From: Rheinheimera riviphila
GTDB taxonomy: Bacteria > Pseudomonadota > Gammaproteobacteria > Enterobacterales > Alteromonadaceae
Reading direction: 5' to 3'
Assembly (NCBI RefSeq): GCF_004005945.1
Contig: NZ_SACS01000002.1
Location: 62,001 to 126,000, forward strand
Length of the DNA stretch: 64,000 nucleotides
In this document: one piece after another, positions 15,020-23,588 of the stretch
Position numbering within the stretch: the stretch's first letter is position 1
Layout of the letters: each line of letters starts with the position of its first letter
Notes under the pieces: model-generated
Seen by the model: the letters and a program-made list of their open reading frames with translations, nothing else
Told to the model about the DNA's origin: nothing
Databases searched by the model: none
Translations under genes and position numbers: made by a program

Positions 15020-16063
15020 GTGGCAGTATTTAATCATCCAGAATTTGATAACCATGAACAAGTGGTATTTTGTAGCGATAAAGAAACGGGCCTCAAAGCC
15101 ATTATCGCCATTCACAGCACCAAACTCGGCCCGTCCGTGGGTGGCTGCCGGATGTGGGACTATGTCGCCGACGAAGATGCACTGGTTGATGTGTTGCGTT
15201 TATCCCGTGGCATGACTTACAAAAATGCGATGGCCGGTTTACCAATTGGTGGTGGCAAATCAGTCATCATCGGCAATGCCAAAACCATCAAATCTGAAGC
15301 CTTGTTCCGTAAATTTGGTCAGTACGTGCATTCCTTAAGTGGCCGTTATATCAGTGCTGAAGACGTGAATATTACCACCGCCGACATTTCAATCGTGCAT
15401 AAAGAAACACCTTATGTCGCTGGTTTAGAAGGTAAAAGTGGCAACCCTGGTCCATTTACTGCCCTCGGAACTTATCAGGGTTTAAAAGCGGCTGCACTGC
15501 ATAAATTTGGTTCCGCTTCACTGCAGGGTTTAACTGTTGCCGTGCAGGGTCTTGGTAGTGTTGGTTTTTATCTGTGTGAATATCTGCACAAAGAAGGCGC
15601 CAAACTGATCGTCACCGACATCAACCCGGACGCTATCAGCCGTGCCGTTGCACAGTTTGATGCCACTGCAGTTGGCCTGGATGAAATTTATAGCCAACAG
15701 TGCGACATTTACGCGCCATGTGCTTTAGGTGCGACCATTAACGATCACAGCATCGAACAGTTTAAGTGCAAAATTATCGCCGGTTGTGCCAATAACCAGC
15801 TTAAAGAAACCCGTCATGGTGAAGTACTGCGCCAAAAAGGTATTTTATACGCGCCGGACTACGTGATTAATGCCGGCGGCATTATCAACGTTTATTCAGA
15901 AATGAGCCCACAAGGCTATGATGAAGCTTGGTCAACCAGCAAAGTGATGGACATTTACAGCACCTTGCTGAACATCTTCCAACGCGCCGATGCTGAACAA
16001 CAACCGACGAATGCGGTGGCTGATTTAATGGCGCAGGAAATTATCGCTCGCGGTAAAAAATAA
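15020..16063 (+). CDS. Leucine/valine (Glu/Leu/Phe/Val family) dehydrogenase
   Basis: This NAD-dependent enzyme deaminates branched-chain amino acids to 2-oxo acids, linking them to energy metabolism. The protein has the Gly-rich catalytic segment with K68 (MTYKNAMAGLPIGGGK) and K80, and a Rossmann GLGSVG motif near residue 178. I chose the GTG at 15020 because GGAGA lies seven bases before it and the 347-residue product matches the family; a TTG at 14972 would add 16 odd residues. The gene stands alone, ended by the hairpin at 16083-16110. Substrate preference cannot be settled from sequence alone. Confidence 0.92.
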   Translation: MAVFNHPEFDNHEQVVFCSDKETGLKAIIAIHSTKLGPSVGGCRMWDYVADEDALVDVLRLSRGMTYKNAMAGLPIGGGKSVIIGNAKTIKSEALFRKFGQYVHSLSGRYISAEDVNITTADISIVHKETPYVAGLEGKSGNPGPFTALGTYQGLKAAALHKFGSASLQGLTVAVQGLGSVGFYLCEYLHKEGAKLIVTDINPDAISRAVAQFDATAVGLDEIYSQQCDIYAPCALGATINDHSIEQFKCKIIAGCANNQLKETRHGEVLRQKGILYAPDYVINAGGIINVYSEMSPQGYDEAWSTSKVMDIYSTLLNIFQRADAEQQPTNAVADLMAQEIIARGKK

Positions 16064-16082
16064 TTCTGATTGTATTTGGTAG

Positions 16083-16110
16083 AAAAAACCGCCATTACTG
16101 GCGGTTTTTT
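16083..16110. terminator. Bidirectional terminator overlapping the 3' end of the DUF218 gene
   Basis: The stem AAAAAACCGCCA/TGGCGGTTTTTT (16083-16094 with 16099-16110) has a TTAC loop. The loop contains the stop codon of the leftward gene, so its last codons form half of the stem. Confidence 0.85.
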
Positions 16111-16841
16111 ATGGCGTCCGATTTATACCAATCGGACCAACCCTTCGTTAAATCATACACATAGTAACTGCTCATCTCGGCTGTCAATTTGGCGAACAAG
16201 TCATAGTTCGACAAATTTACCGTTAGAAAACACACGGCGCCGCAGTTTACCGGCCGGAAAGTTGAACTTGGTGACGCATAAACTTTGGCATCAAATAAAT
16301 ATTGCTCTGCCAGTTTTTTCACCCGAAACGCATGGTAATCACTGCTGACAAACACCAGCGGATGTTGCCGATCCAACCTATCTGCTAACTGATAAAACTC
16401 GTGGTAGGTGGTTGAACCGCCGTGAAAACAATCCAGATCGACGCCAGCCGGAACCTTAGGTCGCAGATAATCCAGATAAGGCTGACAAAATAAGGTAGTG
16501 ATATGCACTATGGGTTGGTCGGTCCGCGTTGAAATAACACTGCTCAGCTGATCCAGCCGGCTACGGGCACAATCCGGGATCGCCGTCGCAGTGCCACCAC
16601 AGCCCAGCACCACATAATTACCGCTAAAATCGGCGGCCACCGTATCGGTGCTGATGACGCTGTTGTACCAATGGCGCACCTGGTTAGCGGCGTAACCATT
16701 ACCAAAAGCATAAAACCAGACGAACAACAGCAACAAACCGGTTTTACGGTAGCGTAATACGGCAAACAACAGGCCCCATAAAAACAGATTATGCGGGTAT
16801 AAAAAGGGTTCAATTAAGTCTTTCACAGCAGACTCCATCAC
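16095..16841 (-). CDS. DUF218 (YdcF/ElyC/SanA-like) membrane-anchored protein
   Basis: The 248-residue protein has one or two N-terminal membrane segments (about 16-52) and then a Rossmann-like DUF218 domain beginning NYVVLGCGG (about 74-82) with a late SSDYHAFRVKKLAEQ (about 166-180), the conserved Ser/His/Arg motif of the family. ElyC and SanA relatives influence envelope polysaccharide or peptidoglycan precursor flow; that role is by family only. The second Met may be the true start. Lying beside wecC and a polysaccharide locus fits an envelope role. Its 3' end runs through the terminator. Confidence 0.75.
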   Translation of the reverse strand: MMESAVKDLIEPFLYPHNLFLWGLLFAVLRYRKTGLLLLFVWFYAFGNGYAANQVRHWYNSVISTDTVAADFSGNYVVLGCGGTATAIPDCARSRLDQLSSVISTRTDQPIVHITTLFCQPYLDYLRPKVPAGVDLDCFHGGSTTYHEFYQLADRLDRQHPLVFVSSDYHAFRVKKLAEQYLFDAKVYASPSSTFRPVNCGAVCFLTVNLSNYDLFAKLTAEMSSYYVYDLTKGWSDWYKSDAIKNRQ

Positions 16842-17022
16842 GACAATAACACAGTTGCATCATGACAGTTTGCCGCGGCGACTGCCAGTAGCCGCTTGCC
16901 CAACATAAATATTTTTGCCGCAAGCTATTCGCTCATGCTTATAAAACATTGAGCTGTGGTAAGATCTGGCGCAAAATCTACGCAACAACCAGCGTGAAAT
17001 AGCAAGCAATCGGAGTGAAGCT

Positions 17023-18240
17023 ATGTTGAAGACAGTCTCAGTGATCGGTTTAGGTTATATCGGCTTACCCACAGCCGCCATGTTGGCATCACGCAAGCTG
17101 CGGGTCATCGGCGTCGATGTGAACCAACACGCGGTCGATACCATTAATCAGGGCAAAATTCATATCGTCGAACCAGAGCTGGATTTACTGGTGCACGCGG
17201 CAGTCACTGGTGGTTATTTATCCGCCCAAACCAAAGCAGCACCAGCTGACGCTTTTATGATTGCAGTACCAACGCCATTTTTTGATGATCTGTCGCCAGA
17301 TTTGTCTTATGTTGAAGCTGCAGTCAAATCGATTGCCCCGGTACTGACCAAAGGCAACCTGATTGTGCTGGAATCTACCAGCCCGGTTGGCACCACCGAA
17401 CTGATGTGCAAATGGATCAAAGAAATCCGCCCGGATTTAACTTTGCCAACAGATTCAAACACCCCGGATTTACATGTTGCTTATTGCCCTGAGCGCGTGC
17501 TGCCAGGCAAAGTAGTACATGAACTGATTTCCAACGACCGCATTATTGGTGGTTTAACCGCAGCCTGTTCAGAAATGGCCAAAGCACTTTACAGCACTTT
17601 TGTTGCTGGCGAACTGCTGGTAACTGATGCGCGCACCGCTGAAATGTCAAAACTGACTGAAAATGCCTTCCGTGACGTCAACATCGCTTTTGCCAATGAG
17701 CTGTCATTAATCTGTGACAAGCTAAACATCAACGTCTGGGAATTGATCCGGATGGCAAACCGCCACCCACGGGTCAATATCCTGACACCTGGTGCTGGTG
17801 TGGGTGGCCATTGTATCGCAGTTGACCCATGGTTTATCGTGCATTCTGCGCCAGAGCAAGCGAAGCTCATCCGTACTTCACGTGAAGTGAACGACTTCAA
17901 ACCTGAGTGGGTCCTGCAGAAAATTCTATCGACTGTTGCCAATCACAGCCTGAACAAGCCGTCAGTCGCCTGTTTTGGTCTGGCATTTAAGCCGGATATC
18001 GACGATTTACGCGAAAGCCCGGCATTGCATATTGTGAATAAACTGGCCGCTGAATATAACGGTAAAGTATTGGCAGTTGAGCCAAACATTCACAGCACCA
18101 ATAAACTGCATGCGAATGCTGAGCTGGTGAGCATCGAGCAAGGTTTAGCGGCCGACATTATCGTGATCCTGGTAAAACACAAAGCGTTTAACGCCTGTGA
18201 TTTTAAAGGTAAAACTGTGATCAATGTCGTTGGCGAGTAA
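17023..18240 (+). CDS. wecC: UDP-N-acetyl-D-mannosamine dehydrogenase
   Basis: WecC oxidises UDP-ManNAc twice to UDP-ManNAcA, the donor for WecG. The 405-residue protein has the NAD-binding GLGYIG at 9-14, VPTPF at 82-86, ESTSPVGTTE (117-126), the catalytic cysteine C264 in GAGVGGHCIAVDPW and the late NIHSTN region. Close likeness to E. coli WecC, including INQGKIHIVEPEL, separates it from UDP-glucose dehydrogenase. CGGAG precedes the ATG. No wecB epimerase gene is in the window, so UDP-ManNAc must come from elsewhere. It is followed by repeat copy B and a terminator. Confidence 0.94.
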   Translation: MLKTVSVIGLGYIGLPTAAMLASRKLRVIGVDVNQHAVDTINQGKIHIVEPELDLLVHAAVTGGYLSAQTKAAPADAFMIAVPTPFFDDLSPDLSYVEAAVKSIAPVLTKGNLIVLESTSPVGTTELMCKWIKEIRPDLTLPTDSNTPDLHVAYCPERVLPGKVVHELISNDRIIGGLTAACSEMAKALYSTFVAGELLVTDARTAEMSKLTENAFRDVNIAFANELSLICDKLNINVWELIRMANRHPRVNILTPGAGVGGHCIAVDPWFIVHSAPEQAKLIRTSREVNDFKPEWVLQKILSTVANHSLNKPSVACFGLAFKPDIDDLRESPALHIVNKLAAEYNGKVLAVEPNIHSTNKLHANAELVSIEQGLAADIIVILVKHKAFNACDFKGKTVINVVGE

Positions 18241-18244
18241 CATC

Positions 18245-18377
18245 TATATACCCGTCATCCTTGAAGATTCGGGGTTGTTGCCTTCGTTCGTTCGCCCCAG
18301 TCACATAGTACAGCTATGCTCCTGGGGTCTCACTCACTTGTCGCCTACCCGAATATTCAATGATTTTGGGTATATTC
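18245..18377. repeat. Palindromic dispersed repeat, copy B (about 133 bp)
   Basis: The outer arms TATACCCGTCATCCTTGAAG and, at the other end, CTTGAATATTCGGG-type sequence in inverse (TTCAATGATTTTGGGTATA) pair imperfectly. Nested inside is a second inverted repeat, CCCCAG...CTGGGG around AG-TACAG-CT. It lies just after wecC. Copies A, C and D share its ends. Confidence 0.85.
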
Positions 18378-18381
18378 AATG

Positions 18382-18407
18382 AAAAAGCGCCGTTTGGCGC
18401 TTTTTTT
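18382..18407. terminator. Bidirectional terminator after wecC / wzx-like gene
   Basis: The stem AAAAAGCGCC/GGCGCTTTTT with GTTT loop (18382-18391 with 18396-18405) lies between the convergent wecC and flippase genes and touches the stop codon of the latter. Confidence 0.85.
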
Positions 18408-19665
18408 ATGGCTGTTGCACAGCCTTTGCTTTTAACTGCCGATACGACCAGCCGCAAATCAACTGCAATAAAACCACCGCCGCCAGATTAGACAATACAA
18501 AAATCCAGGCTGCCGCAGCCGGATCCAACTCGGAATTGAGCCAGATATAGGCCAGCGAGCTTAAGATTGCCACCACGGTCACATTGGCAGCGCGTAAATC
18601 GGTGCGCCCCACTGCGGTGATCCAGACCTCAAAATAGGTTTTAAGCAGCGTCAACCATAACGTAATCACCACCAACATCGTCACCAGTTCAGACTCCGGG
18701 GTCAGCTGTTCGTTAAGTAGCCAGGGATACAACCAGGGGTACAACACAAGTAACAGCACATAAGGCAATGATAACAATGGGAAGGTCAGCAAAAAACTGC
18801 GCCGGAACAACACCACCTTATCCGCCAGCAGCACTTTATTCGACAGTTTTGACAACAACACCTGCGAAAATACCACCGGTAACAAAGTCACCGGCATAAA
18901 CAAAATAAAGGCTTTGCGGAATTGGCCAAGTGCGGTCAGGCTGCTGAAAATCGCCAGAAAAATAAACGGGATATTGGTCAGATAAATAGCAAACACGTCG
19001 TGCCAGGCATAACTGAGCCGGGCCCGCCAAACCGATTTTTGCCACAAATCCCGCCATAGTTTGGCAAGTTGCAAATTTTGTAGTTGCAGCTCAGGCCAGA
19101 CGGCGCGCACGCCAACCACCAGTGGAGCCAGACTTAACAGCAAAATACACCAAAGCACAGTCGCTGTTTCATCGATGGTTCCAAACCATACCGCCACCAC
19201 CAGCATTAACATCAGACAACCGCCAAGCAATTGGCTTTTCACTTCAATGGCAAATTGCTGCGCACCTTTGAGATAACAAAACAGTGCCTGATGCAGCGCC
19301 CAGACCAGACCAATCGCCAGACTCAACAAATACAGCTGATAATCCAACGCCTGTTGGTCCCACACCGCGTAACCCAATAACAGCAGGCTGAACAAGGTAA
19401 ACATCAACAAGCTGATGGTAATACTGCTGATAAGGTCACCGACTTGCCGAAAGGTGGCAGCCTGATGAATTAAATAAAAATTTGCACCAAAGGCAATGGC
19501 CGGAAAAAACAAATTCGCCAGCATATACACAAAGCTGAACACGCCAAATTCAACCTCCAGGAAATGCCGCGCTAAAGCCAGATTTAATAACCAGCGCGAG
19601 CCAAAGTTCAGGCCTTGCGCCACGCTGTTACTCATCATTTTACGGGCGAAGTCACTGCGGATCAT
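18406..19665 (-). CDS. Wzx-like lipopolysaccharide/polysaccharide flippase (first of two)
   Basis: The 419-residue protein is almost wholly hydrophobic, with about 12 predicted membrane helices, and opens with SNSVAQGLNFGSRWLLNLALARHFLEVEFGVFSF, the pattern of polysaccharide-biosynthesis (Wzx/MOP) flippases that move undecaprenyl-linked repeat units across the inner membrane. It is the last gene of the leftward operon; its start overlaps the stop of the wzy-like gene by 4 bp. Polysaccharide exporters of this superfamily diverge fast, so the substrate cannot be read. A second flippase lies at 25966-27282. Confidence 0.8.
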   Translation of the reverse strand: MIRSDFARKMMSNSVAQGLNFGSRWLLNLALARHFLEVEFGVFSFVYMLANLFFPAIAFGANFYLIHQAATFRQVGDLISSITISLLMFTLFSLLLLGYAVWDQQALDYQLYLLSLAIGLVWALHQALFCYLKGAQQFAIEVKSQLLGGCLMLMLVVAVWFGTIDETATVLWCILLLSLAPLVVGVRAVWPELQLQNLQLAKLWRDLWQKSVWRARLSYAWHDVFAIYLTNIPFIFLAIFSSLTALGQFRKAFILFMPVTLLPVVFSQVLLSKLSNKVLLADKVVLFRRSFLLTFPLLSLPYVLLLVLYPWLYPWLLNEQLTPESELVTMLVVITLWLTLLKTYFEVWITAVGRTDLRAANVTVVAILSSLAYIWLNSELDPAAAAWIFVLSNLAAVVLLQLICGWSYRQLKAKAVQQP

Positions 19666-21005
19666 GATCGGTGATCCTGTGTTTGACCCTGAGTTTGATC
19701 AAAGGCTTGCTGCTGTATTTGATCCGGTGTCTGCTGCAGCCATAACAGATAAGCGCCATTGAGCATGCCCCAGGGGATCCACAACATTCCGGACGTCAGC
19801 ACATGCCCCGCCATACAGGCCACCAACAGCAGCACCGCATTCACCGTCAATACTCCAGCCATTATGCTGGCCGGGGCTTGTTGATAACTGCGAAAACTTT
19901 GACTCAGTACAAAACCAAACCACAACACAAAAAATCCAAGACCAAAACCACCGTACCAGATGAACAAATCAACCGGGTCCAGCTCTGCCAAGGGTTTTGA
20001 GGTGTAAAGCTCCAGCCCGGTCACGCCAATTCCCGCCAGCAGATGCCAGTGCTGAAAATAGCTGGTGGCAAGCTGCCAGTTTTGCAGCGCATATTGGTCG
20101 CGCGACGATAAAATAACCCCGAGCACACCTTGTTGCTGATACACCCACAGTAATTTCTGACCGATGCCCAGCGTTTCCAAAATCAACGGCAGTTGCCACA
20201 GCAGTAAGACTGTGAACAACATCAGCACCAGCAATGAAACCGCAATTGACCGGCTATAGCGTTGCCAGGATGACTTGCTTTGTAACAGCGGAATAAACAC
20301 CGCCAGCAGCAGCACGCCACCAATGCCGGTTTTCGTTAACATGGAACCGGCACAAAACAGGCTGAATCCCAGCACCAGCGCAAATTTTAACTTCGCTTGC
20401 GGCCAATAACTGGCAAACAAATAACCCGACAGCACCAATAACAACGCCGACAACTCGTTGGTCGCTTTAAAAAAGCCTTTGGTACCTAAATTCTGATCCG
20501 GCAGATAATCGTTTGGCAAATAGGCTTCAAAGCCATAACCCAATCGTCCCAACAACAAATTCAGCAATAAGATGCCAAAGCTAAACAACATAATTTGATG
20601 CAAAGCCTGTCTGGCCTGAACGGGATCACGTTGCACCAGATTGTAAAAGTACAGCGCGGCTAACAATGGCGACACGATTTTCAGCAGCATACCGGCATCG
20701 TAACTAAAACCAGCACTGTTGCCGGTTTGCAGCAAACTGTAAAACGGTCCCAGCAACATCAGTAGTAACAGCAGCAGCGGCAGGATCAACCCACGCACCT
20801 GATGCCACAGCAAAGCAGCAGTGATCAGCACTAACAACAAACTTTTATAGGCGGCCGACAACGGCACACTCTGCCCGAACAGCTGCAACAACACGCCATT
20901 GCCGGCATCAACCAGCAAGTACCATTTGGCCAGCAATAAAATCAATACATCAAGCACCGCAGCAGTGGTATAGGGCTTGGTGGTGGACAGATATTGGCTG
21001 ATCAT
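19662..21005 (-). CDS. Wzy-like O-antigen polymerase/ligase family membrane protein
   Basis: The 447-residue protein has around ten or more hydrophobic helices and a large periplasmic loop late in the sequence (about 280-350), the layout of Wzy polymerases and O-antigen ligases. Sequence motifs are weak, as usual for this family, so the call rests on topology and neighbourhood: wzz-like gene upstream (4-bp overlap), flippase downstream (4-bp overlap). The C-terminus is rich in Gln and His. Polymerase is more likely than ligase given the adjoining wzz, but this is inference. Confidence 0.7.
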   Translation of the reverse strand: MISQYLSTTKPYTTAAVLDVLILLLAKWYLLVDAGNGVLLQLFGQSVPLSAAYKSLLLVLITAALLWHQVRGLILPLLLLLLMLLGPFYSLLQTGNSAGFSYDAGMLLKIVSPLLAALYFYNLVQRDPVQARQALHQIMLFSFGILLLNLLLGRLGYGFEAYLPNDYLPDQNLGTKGFFKATNELSALLLVLSGYLFASYWPQAKLKFALVLGFSLFCAGSMLTKTGIGGVLLLAVFIPLLQSKSSWQRYSRSIAVSLLVLMLFTVLLLWQLPLILETLGIGQKLLWVYQQQGVLGVILSSRDQYALQNWQLATSYFQHWHLLAGIGVTGLELYTSKPLAELDPVDLFIWYGGFGLGFFVLWFGFVLSQSFRSYQQAPASIMAGVLTVNAVLLLVACMAGHVLTSGMLWIPWGMLNGAYLLWLQQTPDQIQQQAFDQTQGQTQDHRS

Positions 21006-21814
21006 CGGCGAGCAAACACCAGTGCCAACAGCATGGCCAATAAAGTGGCAAGCAGCGCGCCGACGACAGCACTAAATACCAGCGACTTTGGTTTGGCGGC
21101 GTGCACTTGCTGCGGTAACAGTGGATGCAGTACTTGCTGCGCACCTTGTTGCCATAAATGAATGTCGGCCAGCACCGGATCCAGCCGACTGCTTAATTCA
21201 GTCCGTTCGCCAATCGAATTGATCGTCGCGAGTGCGCTTTGTAAGGCATCGCGTTGTTGAGTTAACTGCGCTAATCGTTGCTGCTGATACTGCAAGGTAG
21301 CGCTTTGCAGTAAAGCCTGCAGCAATAAGCCAGCGCTTTTGGCATCCGCATGACGCCACTGCACACTGAGCACGTTGCCACGCCGTTTATGCTCAAATTG
21401 AAATCCGCCACGCCAACTCTGGGTTTGCGCCTTAGCTTTTGCCGGATCTTCTAACGCGCAAAAATCCGTGACCGGCTGACATAATAACGGTGTTGACCAC
21501 AGTTGTTGCCAGACATCCGGGTGTTGCAGCAGCAAACTAAACCGTGACAGTTCATCAATTTCCAGTGCACCCAGCATCAGCTGGGTATTCGCAGGCAAAC
21601 CAGCATAAACACGGGCGAGTTCCTGCACTCTGGCATCGGCTAAAGTAAAGCTGGCTTTGGCAACACCGGTTTTTGGCAGATACTTCAGTGCGACCACTGT
21701 GCCTAAAGCGCCAGCCAGCGCAAACACCGCAATCCACAATTTAAATTGCCACAGCGCCTGCAATAATAGATTTGCCAGATCCCGTTCCTGACTCAGCATT
21801 GAAGATTGATTCAT
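21002..21814 (-). CDS. Wzz-like chain-length determinant protein
   Basis: The 270-residue protein has a membrane segment near 27-47, a periplasmic region with a Gln-rich coiled-coil stretch (about 187-215) and a second membrane segment near 248-266, the two-helix hairpin layout of polysaccharide co-polymerases that set glycan chain length. No C-terminal tyrosine kinase domain follows, so it is of the Wzz rather than Wzc type. It overlaps both neighbours by 4 bp (glycosyltransferase upstream, wzy-like downstream). Sequence similarity to known Wzz is low by eye. Confidence 0.72.
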   Translation of the reverse strand: MNQSSMLSQERDLANLLLQALWQFKLWIAVFALAGALGTVVALKYLPKTGVAKASFTLADARVQELARVYAGLPANTQLMLGALEIDELSRFSLLLQHPDVWQQLWSTPLLCQPVTDFCALEDPAKAKAQTQSWRGGFQFEHKRRGNVLSVQWRHADAKSAGLLLQALLQSATLQYQQQRLAQLTQQRDALQSALATINSIGERTELSSRLDPVLADIHLWQQGAQQVLHPLLPQQVHAAKPKSLVFSAVVGALLATLLAMLLALVFARR

Positions 21815-22794
21815 TTTTGCCCGAACAGTCCTTTTATCCCTTTATTCAAAATCTGCTTTCTCAGCTTAATCGCCCACTGCATTTTATGTTTAAAGTAATA
21901 ACGGACTTTAATTTCTACCAATCCATAACGAACTGATGACAGCAGCTCGGTAAAAGACATTGGCAGTTGTTGCATGGTGCGCCGGTAAAATGCCTGATTG
22001 TGCAAATTGCGCTCGTTCATCAGGCCCTGATGTTTATCGACAAACTGTGCCTGAGCATCCAGCCGTTTTGGCGAATGGGTGATACGGCCTAATTCATGCC
22101 CGACGTGCACCACATAAGTCGCATCGGATAACCGCAGCGCCGGACCATAAGCAGCCACCATCCGCAGCCACATATCGTAGTCTTGAAAAGCGGCCAGAGT
22201 TTCATCAAAACCGCCTTGGGCAAGCATCCGGCTTTTACGGACCAAGGCCTGATTTGACAGGCAATGCACATCCAGCAATTCCGGTAAACGAACTATTTTT
22301 TGCTCTGGATACAACTGCTTACGAATAGTGCCATAGTCCCAGAAATAGCTGGAACAGACGCACGAATACTGATCATCATAGGCGTTCATCAGGCTTGATA
22401 GCCGATTGGGTAAAAATTCATCGTCATCATCGAGGCCGGTAACAAAGTCGCCGGCAGCGGCTTTGATTGCCAGATTGCGTGCAGCGCAGGCACCCTGACC
22501 TTTTTCCTGCCGGAACAAGCGGATTTTTGGGTTGTCGCCGTACAGTTGATTCAGCACGTCCCAAGTATCGTCTTTCGAACAATCGTCGACGATCAGCAGC
22601 TCATAATGGGGGTAATCCTGTGCCAAAACCGAGGCGATGGCACGCTGCACCATCTGGCTGCGGTTGTAGGTTGGCATATAAACGCTGATCAGGGGTGGCG
22701 TAACCACGGTCGCACTTACTGAATGTTGATCTGACAAAGCTACAGTCTCTTGAATTATAGTTTTAAGAAAATCAATCGGGACAACGCTGTACAC
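21811..22794 (-). CDS. Glycosyltransferase family 2
   Basis: GT2 enzymes add a sugar from a nucleotide donor to a lipid-linked acceptor on the cytoplasmic face. The protein has the classic fold start ISVYMPTYNRSQMVQRAI (37-54), VDDCS (69-73) and the metal-binding LDDDDE (121-126), followed by a C-terminal acceptor half with FDETLAAFQDYDMWLRM. The start is uncertain: the GTG at 22794 has little ribosome site, and a TTG about 19 codons later is an alternative. Six bases separate it from wecG, and its stop overlaps the wzz-like start. Donor sugar is unknown. Confidence 0.88.
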   Translation of the reverse strand: MYSVVPIDFLKTIIQETVALSDQHSVSATVVTPPLISVYMPTYNRSQMVQRAIASVLAQDYPHYELLIVDDCSKDDTWDVLNQLYGDNPKIRLFRQEKGQGACAARNLAIKAAAGDFVTGLDDDDEFLPNRLSSLMNAYDDQYSCVCSSYFWDYGTIRKQLYPEQKIVRLPELLDVHCLSNQALVRKSRMLAQGGFDETLAAFQDYDMWLRMVAAYGPALRLSDATYVVHVGHELGRITHSPKRLDAQAQFVDKHQGLMNERNLHNQAFYRRTMQQLPMSFTELLSSVRYGLVEIKVRYYFKHKMQWAIKLRKQILNKGIKGLFGQK

Positions 22795-22800
22795 CTGGCA

Positions 22801-23526
22801 CTATAACTTACCGCGCAGATACAACCATAGATATTCCACCAGATTCCATTGGCGTTTAATTCTTGATGGTTGGTCGACTAAGCGATACGCCCATTCCAGA
22901 TTCAATTTGCACCACAGCTCTGGCGCTCTTTTTACATTACCGGTAAACACATCATAAGTACCGCCAACGCCCATAAAATAGGCATGCGGCAGGCTTTGTT
23001 TGGCCAAGGCAATAAACTGTTCTTGTTTGGGTGAACCCATCGCCACAGTGACTATTTTGGCGCCACTTTCGACCACTTGGGCAATTAATGCCGGTGCATC
23101 TTTAAAATAGCCATCCACAGCGCCGACCACCGACACTCCATTGGCTTCTAGCTTCTGTTTGGTTTGGGCTAATACTTCGGGTTTGGCGCCGATTAAAAAC
23201 ACCGGTACGTTTTTGCTGGCAGCCCGCGCCATAATCGCTTCCCAGGTTTCACAACCCGGTACCCGTTGCACCGGTTTGCCCAGTTTTTGCCGCATCACTT
23301 TCACCACGCCCATACCATCGGCATAACGCAGTTCGGCGCTGTTGAGCATGGTTTTGATCGCAGGGTCTTGCCGCGCTTTCATCACTTTTTCCGGATTAAT
23401 CGCTACGGCCGCACCAGCAAATACGGTGCCATCGTCATGCACAATAAAATTGACCAGTTGTTGCATACTTTCGAATGCCATCACTTCGACACCGCCGACG
23501 TTGACCACTTCCGGTTGAAAAGACAT
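22801..23526 (-). CDS. wecG: UDP-ManNAcA transferase (WecG/TagA/CpsF family)
   Basis: WecG adds ManNAcA from UDP-ManNAcA to GlcNAc-PP-undecaprenol, forming lipid II of enterobacterial common antigen. The 241-residue product resembles E. coli WecG along its length: INPEKVMKARQDP (43-55), the likely catalytic D70 in YADGMGVV, VTVAMGSPKQE and MGVGGTYDVFTGNVKRAPELW, ending with QPSRIKRQ. With wecA and wecC in the same locus, the first two sugars of the glycan are probably GlcNAc and ManNAcA. It sits between the GT4 and GT2 genes in the leftward operon. Confidence 0.92.
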   Translation of the reverse strand: MSFQPEVVNVGGVEVMAFESMQQLVNFIVHDDGTVFAGAAVAINPEKVMKARQDPAIKTMLNSAELRYADGMGVVKVMRQKLGKPVQRVPGCETWEAIMARAASKNVPVFLIGAKPEVLAQTKQKLEANGVSVVGAVDGYFKDAPALIAQVVESGAKIVTVAMGSPKQEQFIALAKQSLPHAYFMGVGGTYDVFTGNVKRAPELWCKLNLEWAYRLVDQPSRIKRQWNLVEYLWLYLRGKL

Positions 23527-23588
23527 AGTTTGTTCCTGTTACAAATGGCGACCACGATTGAACGTTAAAAGCATCACAGAGCTAGGCA

